Made by a program: the position numbers and the translations under genes
Assembly (NCBI RefSeq): GCF_000332075.2
Contig: NZ_ALVU02000001.1
Location: forward strand, 2,554,324 to 2,618,323
From: Synechocystis sp. PCC 7509
Lineage (GTDB): Bacteria; Cyanobacteriota; Cyanobacteriia; Cyanobacteriales; Chroococcidiopsidaceae
Length of the DNA stretch: 64,000 nucleotides
Reading direction: 5' to 3'
Shown here: piece after piece, positions 1-6,291 of the stretch
Layout: every line of letters begins with the position of its first letter
Position numbering within the stretch: the stretch's first letter is position 1
The notes under the pieces: model-generated
Database searches by the model: none
What the model saw: only the letters and a program-made list of their open reading frames with translations
What the model was told of the DNA's origin: nothing

Positions 1-1
1 G

Positions 2-916
2 CAGTTAAAGAAAATCCAAGGTAGCAAGCAAGTTCACACTTATCACTCCTTGGGTTACGTTAAATACAAATCAGTTTCGACAATCCCTTTAATCGCTAAG
101 ACGCGCTTGGATGTGGAAAAAGCAGTATTAGAAACTGCCGAAAGCATTGTAGCCACAAGTCCCCAAGAAAAAGTTCATATGCGACAGTTGGTATCGAAAC
201 AAGGGAATATTGATATCATTCCTTGCGGTACAGATATACATCGTTTTGGCTCGATAACTAGAGCGCAAGCAAGACAAGAATTAGGTATAGATACCGAATC
301 GGCGGTAATTCTATACGTAGGTAGATTCGATCCGCGTAAAGGGATTGAAACACTTGTTAGAGCCGTAGGTCAATCGAAACTACGGGGCAAAAAAGATATA
401 AAATTAATTATTGGCGGTGGTTCACGTCCGGGACAAAGCGACGGGATGGAACGCGATCGCATTGAGAGTATTGTAGCTGAACTAGGACTAACAGACATTA
501 CTATTTTCCCTGGTCGTTTGGGTGACGAGACATTGCATACTTATTATGCGGCGGCGGATGTATGCGTTGTTCCCAGTCATTACGAACCTTTTGGATTGGT
601 AGCTATTGAAGCAATGGCGAGTGCAACCCCAGTAATTGCTAGTGATGTAGGTGGATTGCAGTTTACAGTAGTTCCCGAAGAAACAGGCTTACTAGCACCA
701 GCAAAAGATGATGCGGCTTTCTCCCAAGCAATAGATCGTATTCTGTCGTTATCTCCAGAAGAACGTGAAGAAATGGGCGTTGCAGCGAGAAAACGTGTAG
801 AAAAACTATTTAGCTGGGAAGGTGTAGCCGCTCAATTGGGCGATTTATATACTGATCTAATGCAGCCAAAAACCCAGCTTATCCCTGTAAAGCAAAAAGA
901 AGCTGTTAGTGCTTAG
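2..916 (+). CDS. GT4-type glycosyltransferase, 5' end outside window
   Basis: The reading frame is open from the window edge, so the N-terminal domain is missing. The start-like TTG at 50 is internal, because the residues before it (VHTYHSLGYVKY) continue the family sequence. The visible part is the C-terminal Rossmann domain of a GT-B retaining glycosyltransferase. It has the donor-binding stretch ILYVGRFDPRKGIETL and the E-x7-E motif in EPFGLVAIEAMASATPVIAS. Such enzymes transfer sugars from nucleotide donors to lipid, sugar or sucrose-type acceptors. The acceptor here cannot be named. A hairpin terminator follows at 965-1003. Confidence 0.85.
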   Translation, partial: QLKKIQGSKQVHTYHSLGYVKYKSVSTIPLIAKTRLDVEKAVLETAESIVATSPQEKVHMRQLVSKQGNIDIIPCGTDIHRFGSITRAQARQELGIDTESAVILYVGRFDPRKGIETLVRAVGQSKLRGKKDIKLIIGGGSRPGQSDGMERDRIESIVAELGLTDITIFPGRLGDETLHTYYAAADVCVVPSHYEPFGLVAIEAMASATPVIASDVGGLQFTVVPEETGLLAPAKDDAAFSQAIDRILSLSPEEREEMGVAARKRVEKLFSWEGVAAQLGDLYTDLMQPKTQLIPVKQKEAVSA

Positions 917-964
917 TTATCTAGTTTGGCAAACCCAAGTGAAAATTACTACAGTAATTTTCAC

Positions 965-1003
965 AAACCTCTAAAGCTTCCATTATTCGGGCATTAGAGG
1001 TTT
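965..1003 (+). terminator. Hairpin terminator after glycosyltransferase
   Basis: The 10-bp arms AAACCTCTAA and TTAGAGGTTT flank a 19-base loop and run into TTTATTATT. A second perfect inverted repeat (GTGAAAATTAC, 4-base loop, GTAATTTTCAC) lies just upstream at 939-964. Both follow the glycosyltransferase stop codon, consistent with transcription termination. Confidence 0.55.
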
Positions 1004-1031
1004 ATTATTGCCTTCGTGACTACCAATATTA

Positions 1032-1106
1032 TCAAAAGCGATCGCGGTTTCCGGGTACAGTAGCAGCAAATGCGATCGCCCGTTGCAGATGTACAATATC
1101 GCTCAT
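1032..1106 (-). pseudogene. Possible N-terminal remnant of a lost gene
   Basis: An ATG on the minus strand opens a 24-codon frame reading MSDIVHLQRAIAFAATVPGN and ending after RDRF. The composition looks protein-like, but the frame is too short for a domain and has no clear ribosome binding site. It lies just outside the left 27-bp repeat. It may be debris from rearrangement, or chance. Confidence 0.15.
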
Positions 1107-1140
1107 ATAGCAATTAGAGTAAAGAGAATTATTTAGGAAT

Positions 1141-1167
1141 CAATCTACACCTAACCCCAATGTACGA
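1141..1167. repeat. 27-bp direct repeat, left copy
   Basis: This stretch, beginning CAATCTACACCTAACC, is identical over 27 bases to 4947-4973, where it forms codons 3-11 of the small protein gene at 4941. At this left position it is not part of an open frame. The two copies bracket the ASCH/GNAT/IS/GIY-YIG segment in direct orientation. Confidence 0.85.
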
Positions 1168-1208
1168 ATGCTCATGTCTTAACAATTAATGTTTTCAACG
1201 CCGACACT

Positions 1209-1709
1209 TTATTGATATGCAAGGAGGTTAAGTTGTTCACTCAAAAGCCCTTCTTGCATCAGTTCGTATCTTCCTCTATTTAACGCTTCTACCCACTCGG
1301 ATTGAATGTGCCAGTTTTTACGCCAATTGATTGTAGCTTGTGGTGGTACAAAACCAGGGCAGAGTTTATGTATTTGAGCCAAAGACAAACCACTAAAACA
1401 AAAGCTTTGATAAACTAAGGTTCCGTAAGCAACTTCGCAGTTATCAAAATAACTATCGTAAAACTCTTTTTCTACGCCCATCACAGAATTATATTGAACC
1501 CACATTTTGGCAACAGGCAAGGATACTGTTTTATCTGCTATAAATCCACCTTTAATAATAGAATCAGGAGCAGTTTCATAGAGAAGAATCAGATCGCCTA
1601 ATTCCATCCCAATTGGACGCTTTCGTAACTCTATATTTTTTACGCCAGAAACAATACGTTCTGCGTAAATACGTTTAATACTTAGAGCTTTGATGTACTT
1701 AGCCTGCAT
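1209..1709 (-). CDS. ASCH domain protein
   Basis: This is a 166-residue protein. Its N-terminal half has the ASCH/PUA-like fold signature: KALSIKRIYAERIVSG, then IELRKRP, then a hydrophobic strand GDLILLYE. ASCH domains are predicted RNA- or modified-nucleic-acid-binding modules. The start is the ATG at 1709, because GGAGG lies five bases upstream; the longer frame from 1727 lacks such a site. It overlaps the stop of the upstream GNAT-PUA gene by 11 bases, so the two are translationally coupled. The C-terminal 60 residues match nothing I recognise. A role in sensing modified nucleic acid is inference. Confidence 0.7.
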   Translation of the reverse strand: MQAKYIKALSIKRIYAERIVSGVKNIELRKRPIGMELGDLILLYETAPDSIIKGGFIADKTVSLPVAKMWVQYNSVMGVEKEFYDSYFDNCEVAYGTLVYQSFCFSGLSLAQIHKLCPGFVPPQATINWRKNWHIQSEWVEALNRGRYELMQEGLLSEQLNLLAYQ

Positions 1710-2814
1710 AAATCCCTCCAATCTCAACAGCTTTTTTATACCGATATAGAGGAAGACTGTGCATTTTTTGTGGCGTTCCCTTCAGAATACTATTGCTGAG
1801 TAAATCCTTTAGACGAATCACCTGACGCAAGGGCATAAGGCGATCAAATTCAATAGCTTGTTTCCGTTGTCCTTCAATGCCAATTTCTTGCAAATCAAGA
1901 ATGCCTTTCATGCCTAAATCGCTGTAAAGTTGAGTAGGAATCCCCATGTATCGAGCGACAATTCTAGCAATAGCTACTACTCCAGAGACAGGTCTGCTGG
2001 CATAAAACATCACTAACGATCCTCTCATATCGTCTTGAGTACAGCTACATTGGCCGTAATAAACTGTTTTACCTGCTTGAAATATCTGAATCAGAAATTG
2101 AGGACGAATTGGTATAACGTAGGCTGTTTGAGACGTAAAGATAGACTCTGCTGGATAAGTCAAATTAAGCCAAGAATCGAGAGAACATTGGTTAATTAGA
2201 GTTTCATCCGCAGCCTTTAACTTAACTACTGCTTCGCTAAATTCAATCTGCTTAACCTCTTTTCTGCCTAAAAGATTGTAAGAAGATTGTATTATTGACG
2301 GGAATAGAATTTTGGCTTTAGTTACTTCATCTAAGCTACTTTCTTCTAAGTTGTAAAACAGCAATTTTGTTAAAAACCACTCTGGTTGATTATCTTTTCG
2401 TTCATATATTTCACGCCCTATACCTTCGACCCAAAAGCCATAACGTTCAAAAAATGGAACTAGCTCAACTTTTGCTGTAGTAACAAAAGCTCTTCTAATT
2501 CTCTCTTCTTTCCACTGTTCAAGACAAGTTAAAATTAAGTTTCGCCCAATACCACTACGCCGATAATCTTCAGTGACGAAGAGGGTTGATAACTTAGCTA
2601 TTCTATTTCCTTTAGGCTTCCAAATTGCAACTCCAATAGCTTTTCCATCTCTATAAGCCACATTGAAGATAGTGTCTAGATTCTTAATTGTTTTAGATAA
2701 CCATTGTGGAAATCCCGGATAAAGAAAAGATAATTCCTCATCAATCACTTTGATCAACTCGATTTCGTGTTTAAAGTCATCATAATTCTCCGGGAAACCC
2801 CGTTGCTTCAGCAC
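1699..2814 (-). CDS. GNAT acetyltransferase with PUA-like C-terminus, 5' end replaced by IS
   Basis: Residues about 30-150 form a GNAT N-acetyltransferase domain. The acetyl-CoA loop is YRRSGIGRNLI and the terminal strands include FFERYGFWVEGIGREIYERK. Residues about 220-371 look like a PUA/EVE/ASCH-type domain (AYVIPIRPQFLIQIF, SRPVSGVVAIARI, FDRLMPLRQVI). The apparent GTG start at 2814 and the first seven or eight residues lie inside the left end of the IS element. Native sequence begins near 2789. There is no in-frame methionine for a long way downstream, so the natural start was upstream of the insertion. The gene is probably inactive or expressed from an IS-derived start. It is followed by the overlapping ASCH gene. 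Confidence 0.65.
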   Translation of the reverse strand: MLKQRGFPENYDDFKHEIELIKVIDEELSFLYPGFPQWLSKTIKNLDTIFNVAYRDGKAIGVAIWKPKGNRIAKLSTLFVTEDYRRSGIGRNLILTCLEQWKEERIRRAFVTTAKVELVPFFERYGFWVEGIGREIYERKDNQPEWFLTKLLFYNLEESSLDEVTKAKILFPSIIQSSYNLLGRKEVKQIEFSEAVVKLKAADETLINQCSLDSWLNLTYPAESIFTSQTAYVIPIRPQFLIQIFQAGKTVYYGQCSCTQDDMRGSLVMFYASRPVSGVVAIARIVARYMGIPTQLYSDLGMKGILDLQEIGIEGQRKQAIEFDRLMPLRQVIRLKDLLSNSILKGTPQKMHSLPLYRYKKAVEIGGIYAG

Positions 2815-2877
2815 GGGGAGGGATAGGAGGGGAATCGATGGGGTTCAACACCCCGGAGATTCCCACATATTTTGTGT

Positions 2878-2883
2878 TATAAT
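2878..2883 (+). promoter_or_regulatory. -10 box of tnpB
   Basis: A perfect TATAAT ends only seven bases before the tnpB ATG, with GTGAGGT between. Transcription would start at or next to the initiation codon, suggesting a leaderless or very short-leader mRNA. No convincing -35 element is visible. Confidence 0.4.
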
Positions 2884-2890
2884 GTGAGGT

Positions 2891-4075
2891 ATGCAAAAAG
2901 CTTACCGTTACCGCGTTTACCCAACTTCCGAACAAGAAACCTTGTTGCGGAGAACTATGGGTTGTGCGCGTTTGGTTTACAACCGAGCGTTGGCTTCCCG
3001 GACGGAAGGTTGGTACGAAAGGCAAGAAAAGGTTGACTACATCAAAACTTCTGCCATGCTTACCCAATGGAAAAAGCAAGAAGACTTGCAATTTCTGAAC
3101 GAGGTTAGCTGCGTACCTTTGCAGCAAGGACTTAGACACTTGCAAAAAGCCTTTGCAAACTTTTGGGCGGGACACGCTAAGTATCCCAACTTTAAAAAGA
3201 AGCATAATGGTGGCTCTGCTGAGTTCACTAAGTCCGCTTTTAAGTGGAAGGATGGGCAAGTATGGCTTGCCAAGTGTACTGAAGCGCTGCCGATTCGTTG
3301 GAGTAGGCAACTGCCCAAGGGATGCGAACCGTCTACCATCACGGTCAAGTTGGATGCGAGTGGGCGATTCCACGTTTCTTTGCTCGTAGACACAGTGATT
3401 GAACCATTGCCAAAATCCAATAAATCTATTGGTTTGGATATGGGGATAACTAGCTTGATTGCTACCAGTAATGGGGACAAAATCGCTAATCCCAAGCACT
3501 TTAAACGCAGAATCGCAAAGCTTAGACGAGTCCAGAAATCTTTGTCTCGTAAGCAGAAGGGGTCGAACAATCGACATAAGCAAAGGCTCAAAGTAGCCAA
3601 AGTACATGGACAAATAACTGATAGTCGCAAAGACTTTTTGCATAAGCTAACTACTCAACTGGTGAACGAAAACCAAACCATCGTGGTTGAGGATTTGGCA
3701 ATCAAAAACATGGTCAAAAACCATAAATTGGCGCTCTCGATTAGCGATGCTAGTTGGGGTGAATTTGTCCGCCAGCTTGCTTACAAGTGCGAGTGGCACG
3801 GGCGAGAACTGATTAAAATTGACCGATGGTTTCCTTCCTCCAAAAGGTGCGGAAACTGTGGGCATATAGTAGACAAAATGCCGTTGAATGTACGTGAGTG
3901 GGATTGTCCTAAGTGTCAAACTAACCATGACCGTGATATCAACGCGAGTAGGAATATACTTGCCGCAGGGCTTGCGGTGTCAGTCTGTGGAGCGAACATA
4001 AGACCCGATAGGCAAGAGTCTAAAAGGCAGTTGCAAAAAACCCGAAAGGGAAAGAAACAGAAACCTAAGTCGTGA
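2891..4075 (+). CDS. tnpB: TnpB RNA-guided nuclease of IS200/IS605 element
   Basis: This is a 394-residue TnpB with all expected parts. The N-terminal helix-turn-helix/wedge region starts MQKAYRYRVYPTSEQE. The RuvC-like nuclease has Asp183 in GLDMGI, Glu267 in VVEDL and the third acidic site in DRDINAS (Asp347/Asp349). A four-cysteine zinc ribbon reads CGNCG...CPKC. The basic tail is Lys-rich. TnpB proteins use an RNA made from the 3' end of their element to cut donor-site DNA and help retain the transposon. All catalytic residues are present and the frame is intact. It is close to family full length. Confidence 0.9.
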   Translation: MQKAYRYRVYPTSEQETLLRRTMGCARLVYNRALASRTEGWYERQEKVDYIKTSAMLTQWKKQEDLQFLNEVSCVPLQQGLRHLQKAFANFWAGHAKYPNFKKKHNGGSAEFTKSAFKWKDGQVWLAKCTEALPIRWSRQLPKGCEPSTITVKLDASGRFHVSLLVDTVIEPLPKSNKSIGLDMGITSLIATSNGDKIANPKHFKRRIAKLRRVQKSLSRKQKGSNNRHKQRLKVAKVHGQITDSRKDFLHKLTTQLVNENQTIVVEDLAIKNMVKNHKLALSISDASWGEFVRQLAYKCEWHGRELIKIDRWFPSSKRCGNCGHIVDKMPLNVREWDCPKCQTNHDRDINASRNILAAGLAVSVCGANIRPDRQESKRQLQKTRKGKKQKPKS

Positions 4076-4117
4076 GTCTTAGGAATCCCCGTACCTTAAG
4101 GTCGGGGAGGAGGTCAA
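3960..4117 (+). ncRNA. Putative omega/reRNA scaffold at IS right end
   Basis: In characterised tnpB elements the guide RNA scaffold overlaps the 3' end of tnpB and ends at the right-end boundary, and the flanking DNA supplies the guide. Here that interval includes the tnpB stop codon and the right-end hairpin at 4087-4106. The guide would begin at 4118 with TTCCGTTAAGCTTC, which belongs to the disrupted gene. The 5' limit is a guess; only the position relative to the element end is supported. Confidence 0.4.
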
Positions 4118-4556
4118 TTCCGTTAAGCTTCTTTACTCCAAAGGCAGAAATTATCGATTCAAAGGAATTGCCTTGAATATCCTTTCGTCCTCCACCCAAC
4201 TCTGAGAAGTCATCAATAATAACTGCTCTATAGAGTCTATCTAGGAAATCCTGTAGTTCTTTGTGACTAGGAAATTTAAACCATTCAATTCCCGGTGCTT
4301 CTGAAATATGATAACCCTGCTCCTTCAATTGGGAATGAATGGTTATTTCTACCCAATCGCCTGGTACTGTAACTGCACCCAGTAACTGTGGCTTTTCTGG
4401 ATGCGAAGTTTTTTTAATTTGTGCTTTTATACGCTGAAATGCCAATTCTCTAGGATCGGCATCAATACTCCCAGAAGTTCTTCCAATTTTAACTCTTGGC
4501 TCTCCCCTTAGATACGAAGGGAATGAGTAGATGTAAAGAACCGTCTGTATTTCCAT
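4065..4556 (-). CDS. GIY-YIG (T5orf172-like) domain protein, C-terminus truncated by IS
   Basis: The protein starts at the ATG at 4556. It shows a GIY-YIG/T5orf172 pattern: LYIYSFPSY, then VKIGRTSG, then an alpha-helical part, ETTIHS-like EITIHSQLKEQGY, and EWFKFPS. Such domains are nuclease-like folds found in phage and mobile proteins. Here the classical catalytic Arg/Glu set cannot be confirmed by eye. Native sequence ends near 4118 (KKLNG); the last 16 or so residues are encoded by the IS right end. The GNAT-PUA frame continues on the other side of the insertion in the same orientation. This is probably the N-terminal half of one broken gene. Confidence 0.6.
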   Translation of the reverse strand: MEIQTVLYIYSFPSYLRGEPRVKIGRTSGSIDADPRELAFQRIKAQIKKTSHPEKPQLLGAVTVPGDWVEITIHSQLKEQGYHISEAPGIEWFKFPSHKELQDFLDRLYRAVIIDDFSELGGGRKDIQGNSFESIISAFGVKKLNGIDLLPDLKVRGFLRLTT

Positions 4557-4940
4557 AAACCTTAAAATCTTACTCGTCTCAGTATAGACAAGCTGTTTAG
4601 CTTGCTTATTATAACCAATTCATCAGTCTTTCTGACTACAACCCTAAATTAATTCTGTTTTTTTGACAATGGATTAGTAAAGACTGCATTCTAAATTGCT
4701 CACCTAACTCGATATACTGCTTGTTCTCCAGAAACGAAGTCAGTTAACTATATAGTTAGTTTTTAGTTGCTGCGTTATGGGCATAATTATACTTTTAAAC
4801 TAAGCCTACAAGTGGTGGTGAATATGGCGATCGCATTACTAACTAAAGAAACAGCTAAACTTACCTTTGTAGGGGTTAGATTGCGATCGCATTCCAACTC
4901 CATTCTTTTAAAATAGTAGAATAATCAAAAAATATTACCT
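4557..4940. other. Intergenic region between divergent genes
   Basis: This AT-rich stretch carries two HIP1-like GCGATCGC/GCGATCGCA sites and should hold the promoters for the GIY-YIG gene (leftward) and the gene at 4941 (rightward). A TTGACA occurs at 4663-4668 but no well-spaced -10 box goes with it. I see no ORF or structured RNA. Confidence 0.4.
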
Positions 4941-5258
4941 ATGACGCAATCTACACCTAACCCCAATGTACGACGCGGTAGAATTTTCCCAGAGATTCAA
5001 TGGTCGGAAGAAAAAAAGGCAGAGAATCGAGCAAGAAGGGAAGCTTTCTATCAACGCTGCTGGCCGATTTTTGAGCAGTTGAAGCCAGAAATATTAGATA
5101 AATACTACGGTTGGTATATTGCTATTGAACCAGATAGCGGCGATTATTTTATCGACAAAGATCATGAACTAGCAAGTCGAAAAGCACGGGAAAAACACCC
5201 TAATGTCATTCACCATATTTTCGGCATTAATGAAACTGGTGTCAGTGGCAGTATATGA
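4941..5258 (+). CDS. Small hypothetical protein (DUF5678-like)
   Basis: This 105-residue protein has a charged N-terminal half (WSEEKKAENRARREAFYQR). It ends in a short domain, GWYIAIEPDSGDYFIDKDHE...AREKHPN, which resembles the small DUF5678-type modules found in cyanobacteria. It overlaps the next gene by four bases (ATGA at 5255), so it is co-translated with a retropepsin-like protein. Codons 3-11 are an exact copy of 1141-1167, which ties this gene's 5' end to the left border of the accessory segment. The function is unknown. Confidence 0.7.
   Translation: MTQSTPNPNVRRGRIFPEIQWSEEKKAENRARREAFYQRCWPIFEQLKPEILDKYYGWYIAIEPDSGDYFIDKDHELASRKAREKHPNVIHHIFGINETGVSGSI
4947..4973. repeat. 27-bp direct repeat, right copy
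   Basis: Identical to 1141-1167 and in the same orientation. It lies in the coding start of the gene at 4941. The segment between the copies (about 3.8 kb) holds the ASCH, GNAT-PUA, IS and GIY-YIG genes. Confidence 0.85.
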
Positions 5259-5617
5259 TCCGAGGGCGATTTGGAGACAAAGGACAAATATACTTCGATA
5301 TCAATTTAATAGATGCAGATGGATTGAGTCTTTCTGTAGAAGCTATGCTAGATACTGGTTTTACAGAACTTGTAGCAATAAATAAACAAGATGTACAGAG
5401 CCTTGATTGGGGGTTTTTACGTCAAAATAAATTAAAGACAGCCCAAGGGGAATCATTTTTTGATGTTTATTTAGGTAGGGTAGTTATAGATGAGCATGAA
5501 TTTGAGGTTACTGTTTTTGCTGGAGATGAAATTAGAGAGATTTTACTAGGTTCTCAATGGCTCAAAGTCTTTAAATTAACAGCAGATTATTCAGAAAACA
5601 GCGTAACTTTAGAGTAG
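5255..5617 (+). CDS. Retropepsin-like aspartic protease family protein
   Basis: This 120-residue protein has the clan AA single-domain signature. The catalytic-type motif is AMLDTGFTELVAI (DTG at about residues 32-34), followed by the second psi-loop-like motif REILLGSQWL near residue 99. Bacterial members of this size are predicted to act as homodimers; their substrates are mostly unknown. It begins inside the stop of the upstream small gene (ATGA). The pair recurs in cyanobacteria to my knowledge, so the upstream protein may be its partner or substrate; that is inference. Confidence 0.7.
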   Translation: MIRGRFGDKGQIYFDINLIDADGLSLSVEAMLDTGFTELVAINKQDVQSLDWGFLRQNKLKTAQGESFFDVYLGRVVIDEHEFEVTVFAGDEIREILLGSQWLKVFKLTADYSENSVTLE

Positions 5618-5650
5618 GTTTGCCATAGTAGCTTATTTAATTAATAAAAA

Positions 5651-6046
5651 ATGATTGGAGAACTAAATTTAACCACTCTTTTGCGGTCAATGAAACCTAA
5701 GCTTTTTGAAGAAGATTATGTATTTTGCTCTGTTCCTACAGAGCGAGTTGCAACACTTAATCTAATTCCTGTTTGTCAGTTTAGAGAATCAGAGGGAATG
5801 ACTTTAATAATAACTAAACAGCAAGCAGAGGAAGTCAATTTAGATTATGAATTTGTTTGCCAAATGATTACTTTATCAGTTCATTCTAGTTTAGAAGCAG
5901 TGGGTTTTTTAGCGGCTATAACTAACAAACTAGCTGAAAACGAAATTAGTGTAAATGCAGTTTCTGCCTATTATCACGACCATTTATTTGTACCTGCAAA
6001 CAAAGCAGAAAAAGTTATGCAAATACTTACGGATATGAGCAAGTAG
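5651..6046 (+). CDS. ACT domain-containing protein
   Basis: The 131-residue protein matches the stand-alone ACT-domain family of COG3602 type. An N-terminal part includes the strand YVFCSVP and a C-terminal ACT-like beta-alpha-beta unit runs ITLSVHSSLEAVGFLAAITNKLAENEISVNAVSAYYHDHLFV. ACT domains bind small ligands, usually amino acids, and regulate enzymes. No catalytic domain is attached. It follows the retropepsin-like gene by 34 bases and may be in the same transcript. Confidence 0.75.
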   Translation: MIGELNLTTLLRSMKPKLFEEDYVFCSVPTERVATLNLIPVCQFRESEGMTLIITKQQAEEVNLDYEFVCQMITLSVHSSLEAVGFLAAITNKLAENEISVNAVSAYYHDHLFVPANKAEKVMQILTDMSK

Positions 6047-6091
6047 TTGAAAGGCATTTGTAAAAAGCGCGATCGCCTATTATCTCATTAT

Positions 6092-6253
6092 TTAAGATTG
6101 TAGTTTTGCTGCTTTGCGTTTAGCTTCTGCCTTTTTTTGCCACTTGTATGCTATTTTTGTTGCTATTTCACTCATTTCTCTTGCTTTACGTTCAAAATCT
6201 TTGGCAAGTTCAAGAAGTTCTAGCAGTTTCTTTTCATCTGGTAATTCTTTCAT
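6092..6253 (-). CDS. Small charged helical protein
   Basis: This 53-residue ORF (starting MKELPDEKKLLELLELAK) begins at the ATG at 6253 and has GGAG eight bases upstream. It is almost entirely Lys/Glu/Ala/Leu and predicted helical, with the C-terminal part KWQKKAEAKRKAAK strongly basic. It may be a coiled-coil or nucleic-acid-associated peptide. I recognise no family. It runs convergently with the ACT gene. Confidence 0.45.
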   Translation of the reverse strand: MKELPDEKKLLELLELAKDFERKAREMSEIATKIAYKWQKKAEAKRKAAKLQS

Positions 6254-6291
6254 AATAAATTCTCCATTGTGATCGCACCTCCCCCTAACTT

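Larger units (their letters stand above)
2790..4117 (+). mobile_element. IS200/IS605-family tnpB-only element
   Basis: The element carries a single tnpB gene between subterminal hairpins. The left hairpin (CCCCGTTGCTTCAGCACGGG and one more G) is at 2798-2818, and the right one, around CCCCGTACC and GGTCGGGG, is at 4087-4106. The right end finishes with TCAA at 4117, as in IS608-type ends. No tnpA is present, so it would need a transposase in trans. The left boundary at 2790 is inferred from reading-frame restoration and could be off by a few bases. It lies inside a former coding region, separating a GIY-YIG domain from a GNAT domain. Confidence 0.8.

Noticed and set aside
2780-3643. A 287-residue open frame on the minus strand across tnpB
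   Set aside because: It is a shadow of the tnpB gene: tnpB has all catalytic motifs in the plus frame, and the minus frame has no recognisable domain.
2891-4075. TnpB read as a Cas12 effector
   Set aside because: At 394 residues with IS200/IS605 end hairpins and no array, it is a transposon TnpB.
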